Below, piece by piece: positions 52,639 to 62,516 of a stretch of DNA of 64,000 bases. The position numbers and the translations under genes were made by a program. The DNA comes from Leeia aquatica (lineage in GTDB: Bacteria > Pseudomonadota > Gammaproteobacteria > Burkholderiales > Leeiaceae). Under the pieces are notes generated by a model. The model worked only from the letters and a program-made list of their open reading frames with translations, did no database searches and had not been told where the DNA came from. Every line of letters starts with the position of its first letter. Within the stretch, counting starts at the first letter, position 1. Where the stretch lies: positions 1,426,001 through 1,490,000 of the forward strand of contig NZ_JABAIM010000001.1 in NCBI RefSeq assembly GCF_012641365.1, read 5' to 3'.

Positions 52639-53090
52639 GCTGCTCCTGCGGGGCTCAGCGCGCGCACCTGCAATTCACGCCCCTCACCCGACCAATTCAG
52701 CCGCAGGGCCAGATCCGGCTCGGGCAAGCTGCCCGCCGCCTTTTCTGGCCATTCGACCAGGCAAATGCTGTCTGCATGGAAGTATTCACGAAATCCGCTT
52801 TCCTGCCATTCCTCAGCATCTTCAAATCTATAAAAATCAAAGTGATACAAGTATAAGTTAGAAACCACGTAAGGTTCAACCAGAGAATAGCTGGGGCTCT
52901 TGATCCGCCCGGTCACGCCCAGCGCACGCAGCAAACCCCGGCTGAAGGTGGTCTTGCCTGCCCCTAGGTCACCTTGCAACGTCAGCACCATCCCGGGCTG
53001 CAGGCAGCCTGCCAAGGCGGCGCCCGCCGCCAGCGTGGCGGCCTCGTCCGGCAGAAAACAGACAGTCGGGGTATCATTCAGCACATGCAA
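52608..53090 (-). CDS. tsaE: tRNA threonylcarbamoyladenosine biosynthesis ATPase TsaE
   Basis: A 160-residue P-loop ATPase that works with TsaB and TsaD in t6A37 synthesis. Walker A LQGDLGAGKTTFSRG, the PSYSLVEPY strand and HFDFYRFEDAEEW region are family blocks. The start is uncertain: TTG at 53090 has GGAG 7 bases upstream and was chosen; GTG at 53093 or 53084 also possible. The first bases overlap the start of the divergent queG, whose ATG at 53085 lies inside this gene. TcdA, which acts later on the same tRNA base, is at 11.8 kb. Confidence 0.9.
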   Translation of the reverse strand: MHVLNDTPTVCFLPDEAATLAAGAALAGCLQPGMVLTLQGDLGAGKTTFSRGLLRALGVTGRIKSPSYSLVEPYVVSNLYLYHFDFYRFEDAEEWQESGFREYFHADSICLVEWPEKAAGSLPEPDLALRLNWSGEGRELQVRALSPAGAACLNRFPLAG

Positions 53091-54188
53091 CACACATCTC
53101 CATCTGCCAGCGCGGCCCTGTCCGATGAACAAGGCCTGATGCTGGCGCAGCTGATCCGGCAATGGGGTCAGGAGCTGGGTCTGGCGCAGATCGGTATCAC
53201 CGATACCGATCTGTCTGATGCCGAACCCGAGCTGCTGGCCTGGCTCGACCGTGGTTACCACGGCGAGATGGATTATATGGCAAAGCACGGTACGAAACGT
53301 TCCCGGCCCACTGAACTGGTGCCGGGTACGCTGCGCATCCTGTCTGCCCGCATGAACTACCTGGCCGAAGCACCTGCGCAAACCCGCGCACGCATGCACA
53401 CACCCGGTCTGGCCATGATTTCGCGCTATGCGCTGGGGCGTGACTACCACAAAGTGGTCAAACAGCGTCTGGAGCAACTGGCCCGCCGCATGCAGGACTG
53501 GCTGGCGCAGCACGGCCTGGACCATCAATACCGGGTATTTACCGACAGCGCCCCGGTGCTGGAGGTCCAGCTGGCACGCAAAGCTGGCGTGGGCTGGCGC
53601 GGCAAACATACCCTGCTGTTAAACCGGGAGGCGGGTTCCTACTTTTTCCTAGGCGAGATCTTCACCACCCTGCCGCTACCGGTCGATGCCCCGGTACGCA
53701 ACCATTGCGGACAATGCCAGGCCTGCATGGATGTGTGCCCTACCCAAGCAATCGTGGCGCCCTATCAGGTGGACGCACGGCGCTGCATCTCCTACCTGAC
53801 CATCGAGCTGCATGGCGCCATTCCAGAGCCGCTACGCCCCCTGATCGGCAACCGTGTCTATGGTTGTGATGACTGCCAGCTGTTCTGTCCATGGAACCGA
53901 TTTGCCCAGCTCAGCAGCGAGCCAGACTTCAAGATTCGCCATGGGCTGGACCAGGCCAGCCTGTGCGAACTGTTCAGCTGGGACGAAACCACCTTCCTGC
54001 AACGGATGGCGGGGAGCGCCATCTATCGCATCGGCCATGAACGCTGGCTGCGCAATCTGGCGGTCGGTCTTGGCAATGCTGTGAGCAGCTCAGAAGTGAT
54101 TGCTGCCCTGCAACAGCGCTTGGGTCATCCCAGCTCACTGGTCCGTGAGCATGTGGTCTGGGCGCTCAAACAACACGGGGCGCTATAA
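53085..54188 (+). CDS. queG: epoxyqueuosine reductase QueG
   Basis: A 367-residue cobalamin-dependent iron-sulfur enzyme reducing epoxyqueuosine in tRNA to queuosine. Two [4Fe-4S] cluster motifs are visible: CGQCQACMDVCPTQAI and GCDDCQLFCPWN. The N-terminal IGITDTDLSDAEP and GYHGEMDYM regions are typical. ATG at 53085 was chosen; a later ATG at 53139 with AAGG upstream is possible and would avoid the overlap with divergent tsaE. It acts after QueA (20.9 kb). It ends in a hairpin that includes its stop codon. Confidence 0.93.
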   Translation: MQHTSPSASAALSDEQGLMLAQLIRQWGQELGLAQIGITDTDLSDAEPELLAWLDRGYHGEMDYMAKHGTKRSRPTELVPGTLRILSARMNYLAEAPAQTRARMHTPGLAMISRYALGRDYHKVVKQRLEQLARRMQDWLAQHGLDHQYRVFTDSAPVLEVQLARKAGVGWRGKHTLLLNREAGSYFFLGEIFTTLPLPVDAPVRNHCGQCQACMDVCPTQAIVAPYQVDARRCISYLTIELHGAIPEPLRPLIGNRVYGCDDCQLFCPWNRFAQLSSEPDFKIRHGLDQASLCELFSWDETTFLQRMAGSAIYRIGHERWLRNLAVGLGNAVSSSEVIAALQQRLGHPSSLVREHVVWALKQHGAL

Positions 54189-54199
54189 GCGCCCCGTGT
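54173..54199. terminator. hairpin between queG and DUF4870 gene
   Basis: ACACGGGGCGC / GCGCCCCGTGT, a perfect 11-bp stem with a 5-base loop, overlapping the queG stop codon. Convergent genes flank it, so it may serve both. The T-run is weak on the minus strand (TTGTTT) and absent on the plus strand. Confidence 0.6.
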
Positions 54200-54220
54200 C
54201 ATCATGCGTAAACCGACTGA

Positions 54221-54577
54221 TTATTTGATCAGGCGGATCGGCAGCGGGAATGGCACGCGGTAGGCACGGCCTTCGTTCACGGCAATGGCACCCATGATGC
54301 ACAGCACCAGAATCGCCAGGCCAAACAACATGCCAACAATGCTAAAAATGAAACCCACGCCCGGAATGATGCCTGCCAGAATGCTCAGCACGATGGACAC
54401 GCCACCCGCCGGGATCACCAGATTCAGCGCTTCTTTAGCCTGATCCTGTGCAAACTCGCTGTCTTTCTTGGTCAGATAAATCACCAAGGCGACAATGAAC
54501 CACGTAAAGATGGTACCCACCCAGATAATCAAACCCAGTGTCTTGTCATCCTGATTTGGAGCGCTAACATTGCTCAT
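54221..54577 (-). CDS. DUF4870-family membrane protein
   Basis: A 118-residue membrane protein with three or four transmembrane segments (about 15-38, 50-72 and 78-100). It matches the small DUF4870 family, of unknown function. ATG at 54577 with AAAGG about 9 bases upstream was chosen over a TTG three codons earlier. A solitary gene between queG and secA, with an AT-rich 151-bp upstream region. Confidence 0.8.
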   Translation of the reverse strand: MSNVSAPNQDDKTLGLIIWVGTIFTWFIVALVIYLTKKDSEFAQDQAKEALNLVIPAGGVSIVLSILAGIIPGVGFIFSIVGMLFGLAILVLCIMGAIAVNEGRAYRVPFPLPIRLIK

Positions 54578-54728
54578 GCGGATCAACCTTTCATGCCATG
54601 ATTCAGTTCAGTGAACAGCCAGCATGCCTAAAAGCACACCAACTCAGCCCAATAGCATAACACATCATCATTTCATCGCAAGACGTTTTGTGCGCCAAGC
54701 ACAACTACATCATGGCGGGATCAGGTGC

Positions 54729-57461
54729 TTAGGTCAACCGCCCATGGCACTGCTTGTATTTACGGCCCGATCCACACGGGCAAGGGTCATTCCGCCCCAC
54801 CTTGTCGCCTGCCCGCACATAGGTTTGCGCATCCGGGTCCGCAGCGGCCGCGGCCTGCGCAGCCGCCATGGCTTCATCATGGTCTGCATGGTGATACTGC
54901 ACTTGTGATGGCTCGTGCTGGCTTACTTCTTCGGCGGCTTCCGTCGCTTCTTCCGCGCTGCGAATCTGTACGGTAATCAGCAAACGGGTGACATCCAGCT
55001 TGATGGAATCCAGCATGTTGGAAAACAACTCAAACGCTTCGCGCTTGTATTCCTGCTTCGGATTTTTCTGCGCGTAGCCGCGCAGATGAATGCCCTGCCG
55101 CAAATGATCCAGCGCGGTCAGATGCTCACGCCATTGCTGGTCAATATGATGCAGCATAATGCTGCGCTCGAACTGCTGCATCGGTTCTACACCAGCCAGC
55201 GCCACCTTGGCCGCATACACTTCATCCGCGGCCGCTACCACTTTCTCGACCAGCCCTTCGGGGTCCAGGCTGTCATCGGCTTTCAGCCACTCGCGCAGAG
55301 GCAGGTCCAGCAGGTATTCACTGGCAAGGGCGCGCTCCGCGCCTTCCACATCCCACTGCTCTTCCACGGTTTCCGGCGGGATGTACTGGCTGACGGTGGC
55401 CGCAATCACATCTGCACGCATCGCCGCGATGGTGTCAGAGATGTGGCTGGCTTCCAGCAGCTCGTTGCGCTGCTGGTAGATCACCTTGCGCTGATCGTTG
55501 GCCACATCGTCGAACTCCAGCAACTGCTTGCGCATGTCAAAGTTGCGCGATTCCACCTTGCGCTGTGCCCCTTCCAGCGCACGGGTCACCATTTTCTCTT
55601 CGATCGGCTCACCTTCCGGCATCTTCAGGAAGGCCATGATCTTGGCAATGCGGTCGCCTGCAAAAATCCGCAGCAGCGGATCTTCCAGACTCAGATAGAA
55701 ACGGCTGGAGCCCGGGTCACCCTGTCGACCGGAACGGCCACGCAGCTGGTTGTCGATACGGCGGGATTCGTGGCGCTCCGTACCGATGATGTGCAAACCA
55801 CCAGCAGCCAGCACGGCATCGTGACGCAACTGCCAGTCAGCCTTCAGCTGCTCCAGCTTCAGCGCGCGCTGACCTTCGCTCAAGCTTTCATCCTGCTCAA
55901 TCGCGTGCCGCTCTTTTTCGATGCTGCCGCCCAACACGATATCGGTACCACGGCCGGCCATATTGGTCGCCACCGTCACCCGCCCGGCCATACCGGCCTG
56001 GGCAATGATCTCGGCCTCACGCGCATGCTGTTTGGCGTTCAGCACTTCATGCGGGATGCCTGCTTGTTGCAGCATGGCCGACAGCAGTTCGGAGTTTTCC
56101 ACCGAAGTGGTCCCCACCAGCACAGGCTGCTGGCGCTCACGGCAGGCTTCAATATCCTTGACGATGGCCCGGTACTTCTCTTCTGCGGTGCGATAGACCT
56201 GATCCAGATGGTCCTTGCGCTGAATGGTCCGGTGCGTCGGGATGACCACCGTTTCCAGCCCATAAATGGACTGGAACTCGAATGCCTCGGTATCGGCCGT
56301 ACCGGTCATACCGGCCAGCTTGCGATACAGACGGAAATAGTTCTGGAAGGTGATCGAGGCTAGCGTCTGGCTCTCGCGCTGCACCGGCACCCCTTCCTTG
56401 GCTTCCACCGCCTGGTGCAGACCATCCGACCAACGGCGGCCCACCATCAGGCGGCCGGTATTTTCGTCGATGATCACCACTTCACCATCGCGAATCATGT
56501 ACTGGGTGTCGCGTTTGAACAGGTGATGCGCCTTGAGCGCAGCCGTCAGGTGGTGCATCAGAACAATATTGCCCGGCTCGTACAGGCTGCGCCCTACTGG
56601 CAGCAAGCCGCGCTGGGCCAGGATCTGCTCGGCATGCTCATGCCCGGCCTCGGACATGACAATATTGTGGCCTTTTTCATCGACCCAGAAATCACCCTCG
56701 CCATCTTCCTTGTCCTGACGTACCAGCAGCGGCACCACCTCGTTCATGCGGTAGTACATCTCGGTATTGTCATCCGCCTGGCCGGAGATGATCAACGGCG
56801 TACGCGCCTCGTCGATCAGAATGGAGTCCACCTCATCGACAATGGCAAAGTTGAGGCCACGCTGCACGCGCTGGGAGGTTTCCTGCACCATGTTGTCGCG
56901 CAGGTAGTCAAAGCCGTATTCGTTATTGGTGCCATAGGTGATGTCGGCAGCGTAGGCAGCCTGCTTGTCGTCATGCGACATCTGGCTGAGGTTGACACCC
57001 ACCGTCAGCCCCAGGAAGTTGTACAGCTTGGCCATCCAGGCCGCATCACGGCTGGCCAAATAATCGTTTACCGTCACCACGTGCACGCCCTTGCCGGTGA
57101 GGGCATTCAGGTACACCGGTAGCGTGGCTACCAGCGTCTTACCTTCACCGGTGCGCATTTCAGCAATCTTGTTATTGTGCAGCACCATGCCGCCAATCAG
57201 CTGCACATCGAAATGGCGCATGCCCAAGGCACGGCGGCTACCTTCACGACAGACCGCAAACGCTTCCGGCAGCAAGGCGTCCAGCGTCTCCCCACCGGCC
57301 AGCCGCTCACGGAACTGTACCGTCTTGTTCCGCAAAGCGTCATCGGACAGCGCTTGCAGCTCCTGTTCCAGGGCATTGATCTTGCGCACGACCTGGCTGT
57401 ACTGCTTGATCAGGCGATCATTACGGCTACCGAAAACTTTTCTGAGCAGGGAGGCAATCAT
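54729..57461 (-). CDS. secA: preprotein translocase ATPase SecA
   Basis: A 910-residue motor of the Sec pathway. Walker [14 protein letters not shown] around residues 102-114, [30 protein letters not shown] in the second nucleotide-binding domain, [13 protein letters not shown], and the C-terminal zinc-binding [15 protein letters not shown], which binds SecB. All motifs are intact. SecB is encoded at 4.8 kb. The preceding gene upstream on the same strand is the M23 peptidase, with 137 bases between; no clear promoter box was found there. Confidence 0.98.
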   Translation of the reverse strand: MIASLLRKVFGSRNDRLIKQYSQVVRKINALEQELQALSDDALRNKTVQFRERLAGGETLDALLPEAFAVCREGSRRALGMRHFDVQLIGGMVLHNNKIAEMRTGEGKTLVATLPVYLNALTGKGVHVVTVNDYLASRDAAWMAKLYNFLGLTVGVNLSQMSHDDKQAAYAADITYGTNNEYGFDYLRDNMVQETSQRVQRGLNFAIVDEVDSILIDEARTPLIISGQADDNTEMYYRMNEVVPLLVRQDKEDGEGDFWVDEKGHNIVMSEAGHEHAEQILAQRGLLPVGRSLYEPGNIVLMHHLTAALKAHHLFKRDTQYMIRDGEVVIIDENTGRLMVGRRWSDGLHQAVEAKEGVPVQRESQTLASITFQNYFRLYRKLAGMTGTADTEAFEFQSIYGLETVVIPTHRTIQRKDHLDQVYRTAEEKYRAIVKDIEACRERQQPVLVGTTSVENSELLSAMLQQAGIPHEVLNAKQHAREAEIIAQAGMAGRVTVATNMAGRGTDIVLGGSIEKERHAIEQDESLSEGQRALKLEQLKADWQLRHDAVLAAGGLHIIGTERHESRRIDNQLRGRSGRQGDPGSSRFYLSLEDPLLRIFAGDRIAKIMAFLKMPEGEPIEEKMVTRALEGAQRKVESRNFDMRKQLLEFDDVANDQRKVIYQQRNELLEASHISDTIAAMRADVIAATVSQYIPPETVEEQWDVEGAERALASEYLLDLPLREWLKADDSLDPEGLVEKVVAAADEVYAAKVALAGVEPMQQFERSIMLHHIDQQWREHLTALDHLRQGIHLRGYAQKNPKQEYKREAFELFSNMLDSIKLDVTRLLITVQIRSAEEATEAAEEVSQHEPSQVQYHHADHDEAMAAAQAAAAADPDAQTYVRAGDKVGRNDPCPCGSGRKYKQCHGRLT

Positions 57462-57598
57462 GGGGTCAACAATCTCGGCAGCGGTGAAGCTGCAAAATAG
57501 AACGATAAACGCGCCACTTTAACCGCAATGTGACGGCGAAGCAATCCAGCACCATGGCATGGCGCTGGCATGGCAGGTGGGGGCTACCCCGGGGTTTT

Positions 57599-58495
57599 TC
57601 AACCTGCACTGCCCGGAATGAATCGACTGGGGTTTTGCGCGACACCATCAAAGCGGACTTCAAAGTGCAAGTGCGAGCCGGTAGAGCGCCCGGTACTGCC
57701 CACCTTGGCGATTTCGTCTCCAGTCTGCACATGATCCCCCATCTGCACCAGCAACCTGGAGGCATGGGCATAGCGACTGGTAATGCCATGCCCATGGTCG
57801 ATTTCCACCATATAGCCATAGTCATGGTGGTAACCGGCATAGATTACCGTACCCGCCCCGGCCGCCTGGATGGACGTTCCCACCGGTGCCGCAAAGTCGA
57901 TGCCCTCGTGCATCGCCTGCCTGCGGCTGAAGGGGTCGCTGCGTGGGCCAAAGTTGGAGGTAAACTCGCCGATATTGACCGGCATCAACTCCGGCAGCTG
58001 ATACTGCTGGCGGGTTTGCATGGCGGTCCAGCTTTGCAGTAACTGCTGGTCGGACTGAGCGCGGGCCACCGCTTCTTCCAGTTTGCCAAGCTGTTGTTGC
58101 AGCATGGCAGGGGTGAGCGGCACCTCGGGGCCACCTACAGCAGGCGGGTCTGCCGCTGGCCGGGTCAGGCTAAGCCCTTGCTGCTGCGCCAGCGCTTGCT
58201 GCTGCAGCTGCACCACTTTCAGCTCTCCTTCCATCTGCCCCATGCGACGCACCAGCGCCTCCATCGGGTCGGTATGGCGGCTGTCCTCGCGCTGTGCAAC
58301 CGTACTGGCATTGAGCAACGGCAGCAGGATGGCTTCACTCGCCCCCGGCACCAGCCAGATCACCATCCAGATGGCCGCCAGCACCGCCGCCACCCCGGAA
58401 AGAATCAAGGCCGGGATACCCCACCATAATTGCCAGCGCCGCAGCCGCAGCTGGCGCACGCGGCCGGTGGTGGACGCCATCAGGATGATTTCCAT
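57599..58495 (-). CDS. M23 peptidase (LytM) with N-terminal membrane anchor
   Basis: A 298-residue protein: transmembrane anchor (about 20-47), coiled coil (about 75-165) and a C-terminal M23 domain (about 180-295). Unlike the EnvC-like protein at 7.4 kb, the catalytic residues are present: MHEGIDFAAP with metal His and Asp, and SHLHFEVRF with the HxH pair. It should be an active peptidoglycan endopeptidase. It lies in the common secA-M23-dciA-lpxC-ftsZ neighbourhood. ATG at 58495 was chosen with GAGG upstream. Confidence 0.9.
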   Translation of the reverse strand: MEIILMASTTGRVRQLRLRRWQLWWGIPALILSGVAAVLAAIWMVIWLVPGASEAILLPLLNASTVAQREDSRHTDPMEALVRRMGQMEGELKVVQLQQQALAQQQGLSLTRPAADPPAVGGPEVPLTPAMLQQQLGKLEEAVARAQSDQQLLQSWTAMQTRQQYQLPELMPVNIGEFTSNFGPRSDPFSRRQAMHEGIDFAAPVGTSIQAAGAGTVIYAGYHHDYGYMVEIDHGHGITSRYAHASRLLVQMGDHVQTGDEIAKVGSTGRSTGSHLHFEVRFDGVAQNPSRFIPGSAG

Positions 58496-58547
58496 GCTTA
58501 CCTCTCTCACAGGGGCGGACGGGCCATGCAGCCCTCGCCACTTCGCG

Positions 58548-58562
58548 TACAATGCAGGTGTG
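58548..58562 (+). promoter_or_regulatory. possible -10 box for leaderless dciA transcript
   Basis: TACAAT at 58548-58553 is followed by the start codon GTG at 58560, about the distance of a transcription start. No -35 match is visible and the only Shine-Dalgarno-like AGG touches the start codon, so a leaderless mRNA is possible. Low confidence. Confidence 0.35.
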
Positions 58563-59006
58563 AAACGTCCACTGACCTTTGCCAGCGAACAGGCCGGGCT
58601 GCAGCGCCTGCTTCGGGTGGCTGACCATCTGCAACAATGGGAGCGCCTGTTGAGCAAACTGCTGCCCAAGGGGCTGGCGGGTTGCTGCCATGTTGCCGCA
58701 GTGGAACAACGTACCCTGGTCATTGCTGCCGAGCACGGCACTGCCGCAGCACGACTGCGCCAGTATCAGCCAGCACTGCTCCGGCTGATTCAGCAGCAGG
58801 TGCAAGGCAACGGGGTGGCTGGCGGCGAGATTAGCGCAATCCGGGTAGTGGTGCAAACCCGCGCCCAGGTGGTGCCGAGCCGTCGCCCCAAACCCGGTCT
58901 GTCCGGCAAGGCCTTGCAGGCGGTAGAAGCGCAAGTCGCCCAGCTCCCTGCTGGCCCGCTACAGCAGGCCATGAGCCGCTTGCTGCAGCATCACCGCAAA
59001 GGCTGA
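58560..59006 (+). CDS. dciA: DUF721/DciA-family replicative helicase operator protein
   Basis: A 148-residue basic protein, mostly helical, with the KRPLTFASEQAGLQRLLRVADHLQQWERLL N-terminal half and a Lys/Arg-rich ending. DciA proteins load or regulate DnaB in bacteria lacking DnaC. The family occurs in exactly this place, between lpxC and secA, in many betaproteobacteria. The start is GTG at 58560, 6 bases downstream of a TACAAT box, possibly leaderless. Divergent from the M23 gene and convergent with lpxC. Confidence 0.8.
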   Translation: MKRPLTFASEQAGLQRLLRVADHLQQWERLLSKLLPKGLAGCCHVAAVEQRTLVIAAEHGTAAARLRQYQPALLRLIQQQVQGNGVAGGEISAIRVVVQTRAQVVPSRRPKPGLSGKALQAVEAQVAQLPAGPLQQAMSRLLQHHRKG

Positions 59007-59018
59007 GTCCGGGCGAGG

Positions 59019-59939
59019 TCAAACCGCCAGATTGGCGGTCTGCAAACGGTGAAACGCGTTGGGGGCCTCATCCGCGCTACGGAAACTCACCACCTCATAG
59101 GCGGTTTCATCTGCCAGCAGTTTGCGCAGCAGCTGGTTGTTCAGCGCGTGGCCCGATTTGAAACCACGGAACTCCCCGATCAGCGGGAAACCCAGCAGGT
59201 AGAGGTCGCCAATGGCATCCAGCACCTTGTGGCGCACGAATTCATTTTCGTAACGCAAACCGTCGCTGTTGAGTACCCGGTACTCATCGAGCACCACGGC
59301 GTTATCGAGGCTGCCGCCCAGGGCCAGACCCTGGCTGCGCATCCACTCCACCTCATGCATGAAGCCAAAGGTGCGGGCGCGGCTGATTTCCTCGATGAAT
59401 GAGGCATTGGCAAAATCAATATGGACCGTCTGGTCCGACTTCTGGATGGCCGGGTGGCGGAATTCGATGGTGAGGCTGACACGATAGCCATCGTGCGGCA
59501 GCAACTCCACCCACTTGTCCCCCACCTCCACCCGTACCGGCTGCTTGATACGGACAAAACGCTTGTGGCCAGCCTGTTCGACAATCCCGGCCTGCTGCAT
59601 CAGGAAGATGAACGGGGCGGCGGACCCGTCCATCAAGGGCACTTCCTGATCTGACAGCTCGACCAGCAGATTGTCGATACCCAGGCCAGCCAAGGCAGAC
59701 ATCAGATGTTCAACGGTTCCCACCCGCACCTCACCATCGACCAGCGTCGATGACAGCCGCGTATCGTTCACGAACTCGGGCTTCGCCTGGATACACGGTT
59801 GGCCCGGCAGATCTATCCGCCGGAACACAATGCCATGGTCCACCGGGGCAGGATGCAACCACATTTCGACTTTGACGCCGGAATGCAGTCCCAGTCCTGT
59901 GGCCCGTACCGGGGCTTTCAGGGTGCGTTGCTTGATCAT
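59019..59939 (-). CDS. lpxC: UDP-3-O-acyl-N-acetylglucosamine deacetylase LpxC
   Basis: A 306-residue zinc amidase, the first committed step of lipid A synthesis. Zinc-ligand regions [17 protein letters not shown] (His about residue 78) and [13 protein letters not shown] (His about residue 237) and the catalytic [12 protein letters not shown] are present. Length is normal. The gene is the last of the ddlB-ftsQ-ftsA-ftsZ-lpxC run and has a candidate extended -10 promoter upstream at 59967-59975. Confidence 0.97.
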   Translation of the reverse strand: MIKQRTLKAPVRATGLGLHSGVKVEMWLHPAPVDHGIVFRRIDLPGQPCIQAKPEFVNDTRLSSTLVDGEVRVGTVEHLMSALAGLGIDNLLVELSDQEVPLMDGSAAPFIFLMQQAGIVEQAGHKRFVRIKQPVRVEVGDKWVELLPHDGYRVSLTIEFRHPAIQKSDQTVHIDFANASFIEEISRARTFGFMHEVEWMRSQGLALGGSLDNAVVLDEYRVLNSDGLRYENEFVRHKVLDAIGDLYLLGFPLIGEFRGFKSGHALNNQLLRKLLADETAYEVVSFRSADEAPNAFHRLQTANLAV

Positions 59940-59966
59940 CCGTCTACATCATTGAGCAAAGTGCAT

Positions 59967-59975
59967 AGTGTACCA
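59967..59975 (-). promoter_or_regulatory. possible extended -10 promoter of lpxC
   Basis: Read on the minus strand, TGG-TACACT forms an extended -10 box 28 bases upstream of the lpxC start. No convincing -35 is present. It would let lpxC be transcribed apart from ftsZ. Low confidence. Confidence 0.35.
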
Positions 59976-60030
59976 CCCAGCCCCATAGCCGGTGTTTGTA
60001 CTTCTGCATGTCTGCCATAGCGCTCCGCTA

Positions 60031-61191
60031 TCAGTCAGCCTGTTTGCGCAGGAAAGCCGGGATGTCCAGCGTATCCAGTGCCGAGAAGCTGCTGTCCACA
60101 TTACGGCTGGACAAGCGCTCACGAGGGCTGCGCATCACAGCCGGCTTCTCGAAGGCATCGTAATCAATCTCGGTCGCCATGTTGTCGGTACCGGTCTTGA
60201 TCAGCGTCATCGGCTTTTGCTCTTTGCGCACGGCGGACATGCCGAGGCCCGTTGCCACCAGCGTCACCCGCATGCTGTCGCCCATGCTCTCGTCGAACAC
60301 GTTACCGTAGATGATTTCGGCATCTTCGGCGGCATAAGCACGGATCACTTCCAGCGCATCGTTCAGCTCGCGCATCTTCATGTTGCTGCTGGCCGAGATA
60401 TTGACCAGGATGCCGCGTGCACCACGCAGGTCCACATTGTCCAGCAGCGGGCTGGCCACAGCCTGCTCGGCAGCAATGCGGGCACGATCGACACCGCTGG
60501 CGGTAGCCGAACCCATCATCGCCATGCCCATCTCGCTCATCACGGTGCGTACGTCGGCAAAGTCCACGTTCACCAGACCCGGGCAGTTGATGATCTCGGC
60601 AATACCGGCCACGGCACCATGCAGCACGCCATTGGCAGCGCGGTAAGCATCCGGCACCGGCATGTCATCACCCAGCACCTGCATCAGCTTGTCGTTCGGG
60701 ATGATGATCAGCGAATCCACCGTCTTTTGCAGCTCTTCCACCCCAGCCATGGCGGCACGCTGGCGCTTGCCTTCAAAGCTGAACGGCTTGGTGACCACTG
60801 CCACGGTCAGGATGCCCATTTCCTTGGCCACTTGCGCCACCACTGGTGCTGCGCCGGTACCGGTACCGCCACCCATGCCAGCGGTAATGAACAGCATGTT
60901 GGCGCCCTCGATCACTTGCGCAATGCGCTCACGATCTTCCTCCGCAGCAGCACGGCCCACTTCCGGGCGTGCACCGGCACCCAGACCCTTGGTCAGGCTG
61001 ACGCCCAGCTGCAGCTGCACATGGGCAGAACTGCGCTTCAGGGCCTGAACGTCGGTATTGGCGCAGATGAATTCCACACCTTGCACACCGGATTCGATCA
61101 TGTGTTCGATGGCATTGCCACCGCACCCACCCACCCCGATCACCTTGATCACGGCTTCCGGCTGTACGTCTTCCATCAGCTCAAACATCAT
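60031..61191 (-). CDS. ftsZ: cell-division GTPase FtsZ
   Basis: A 386-residue tubulin-like GTPase that assembles the Z ring. GTPase signature GGGTGTGAAPVVAQ is around residues 104-117; N-terminal VIGVGGCGGNAI is present. The conserved C-terminal peptide that binds FtsA reads DIPAFLRKQ near the end. ATG at 61191 with GGAG upstream was chosen, an in-frame start 39 bases earlier being non-homologous. Between ftsA and lpxC in the usual order. Confidence 0.98.
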   Translation of the reverse strand: MMFELMEDVQPEAVIKVIGVGGCGGNAIEHMIESGVQGVEFICANTDVQALKRSSAHVQLQLGVSLTKGLGAGARPEVGRAAAEEDRERIAQVIEGANMLFITAGMGGGTGTGAAPVVAQVAKEMGILTVAVVTKPFSFEGKRQRAAMAGVEELQKTVDSLIIIPNDKLMQVLGDDMPVPDAYRAANGVLHGAVAGIAEIINCPGLVNVDFADVRTVMSEMGMAMMGSATASGVDRARIAAEQAVASPLLDNVDLRGARGILVNISASSNMKMRELNDALEVIRAYAAEDAEIIYGNVFDESMGDSMRVTLVATGLGMSAVRKEQKPMTLIKTGTDNMATEIDYDAFEKPAVMRSPRERLSSRNVDSSFSALDTLDIPAFLRKQAD

Positions 61192-61267
61192 TTGTTCTCC
61201 TTCTTTGCCCGAGTAAAGTACTGCTTGCACATCCGCCGCTGCGCCGCGCAGCGGTCAGAAATCCTGT

Positions 61268-62500
61268 TTAGAAATTGCCCTGGAACCAGCTCTTCATCCG
61301 CGAAAACAGTTGCCCCATGGAGGCGCCTTGCAAGCGCTGGATCTGGTGCCGCTGCGCCTGCTGCTTGCCAAACATCAGCAGGCCCACACCGGTGGAGTAG
61401 CGCGGGTTGCGCACCACCTCGGCAAAGCCCAGCACGTTCTGCGGCAAGCCAATGCGCACCGGCATGTGGAACACCTCCTCGCCCAGCTCCACCATGCCTG
61501 GCATCAGGCTGGAGCCACCGGTAATCACGATGCCGGAGGACAGCAAGTCCTCAAACCCGCTGCGCCGCAGCTCGGCTTGCACCAGCGTGTACAACTCTTC
61601 CACGCGCGGCTCGATCACCTCGGCCAGCGTTGCGCGCGACAACTGGCGCGGCCCGCGCTCGCCTACACCCGGCACTTCCACCATCTGGTTGGCATCCGCC
61701 AGCTGACGCAGCGCACAACCGTGGGCCAGCTTGATGTCTTCCGCCTCTTTGGTCGGAGTACGCAGGGCCATGGCGATGTCGCTGGTGATCTGGTCACCGG
61801 CAATCGGGATCACGGCGGTATGGCGAATGGCCCCCTCGGTGAACACTGCGATGTCAGTCGTGCCACCGCCAATGTCGATCAGGCAGACGCCGAGGTCTTT
61901 TTCGTCTTCTGAGAGCACGGCGTGGGCCGACGCCAGCGGTTGCAGGATCAGGTCGGTCACTTCCAGCCCGCAGCGGCGCACACACTTCATGATGTTTTGC
62001 GCAGCAGACACGGCGCCGGTGACGATATGCACCTTCACCTCCAGCCGCACCCCGCTCATGCCGAGCGGCTCTTTCACATCTTCCTGCCCGTCGATGATGA
62101 ATTCCTGCTCCAGAATGTGCAGGATCTGCTGATCGGTCGGGATGTTCACTGCACGTGCAGTCTCGATCACCCGGTCCACGTCGGTCTGGCTGACCTCCTT
62201 GTCCTTGATCGCCACCATGCCGTGCGAGTTGAAGCTCTTGATGTGGCTGCCCGCGATGCCGGTATACACCTCGCGAATCTTGCAGTCCGCCATCAATTCC
62301 GCCTCCTCCAGCGCGCGCTGGATAGCGTTTACGGTGGATTCGATATTGACCACCACGCCCTTTTTCAGGCCGCGGGAGGGGTGACTGCCCATGCCGATGA
62401 TTTCCAGCTGGCCATCCACCTTGAGCTCCGCCACGATGGCCACGATCTTGCTGGTGCCAATGTCGAGCCCGACGATCAGGTTTTTGCTGTCCTTGCTCAC
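61268..62500 (-). CDS. ftsA: cell-division protein FtsA
   Basis: A 410-residue actin-like ATPase that anchors FtsZ to the membrane. N-terminal VGLDIGTSKIVAIVAEL, CLIDIGGGTTDIAVF and the second-phosphate VITGGSSLMPG motif belong to the actin-family fold. The last residues form the expected amphipathic membrane-targeting helix (LFSRMKSWFQGNF). It lies between ftsQ and ftsZ, 16 and 76 bases away. Confidence 0.97.
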   Translation of the reverse strand: MSKDSKNLIVGLDIGTSKIVAIVAELKVDGQLEIIGMGSHPSRGLKKGVVVNIESTVNAIQRALEEAELMADCKIREVYTGIAGSHIKSFNSHGMVAIKDKEVSQTDVDRVIETARAVNIPTDQQILHILEQEFIIDGQEDVKEPLGMSGVRLEVKVHIVTGAVSAAQNIMKCVRRCGLEVTDLILQPLASAHAVLSEDEKDLGVCLIDIGGGTTDIAVFTEGAIRHTAVIPIAGDQITSDIAMALRTPTKEAEDIKLAHGCALRQLADANQMVEVPGVGERGPRQLSRATLAEVIEPRVEELYTLVQAELRRSGFEDLLSSGIVITGGSSLMPGMVELGEEVFHMPVRIGLPQNVLGFAEVVRNPRYSTGVGLLMFGKQQAQRHQIQRLQGASMGQLFSRMKSWFQGNF

Positions 62501-62516
62501 CCTGTGTTCTCCTGCT

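Noticed and set aside
54915-56363. Open frame of 482 codons on the plus strand
   Set aside because: Antisense to secA; leucine/histidine/arginine-rich without any domain.
59992-61524. Open frame of 510 codons on the plus strand
   Set aside because: Antisense to ftsZ and ftsA; no motif or ribosome-binding site.
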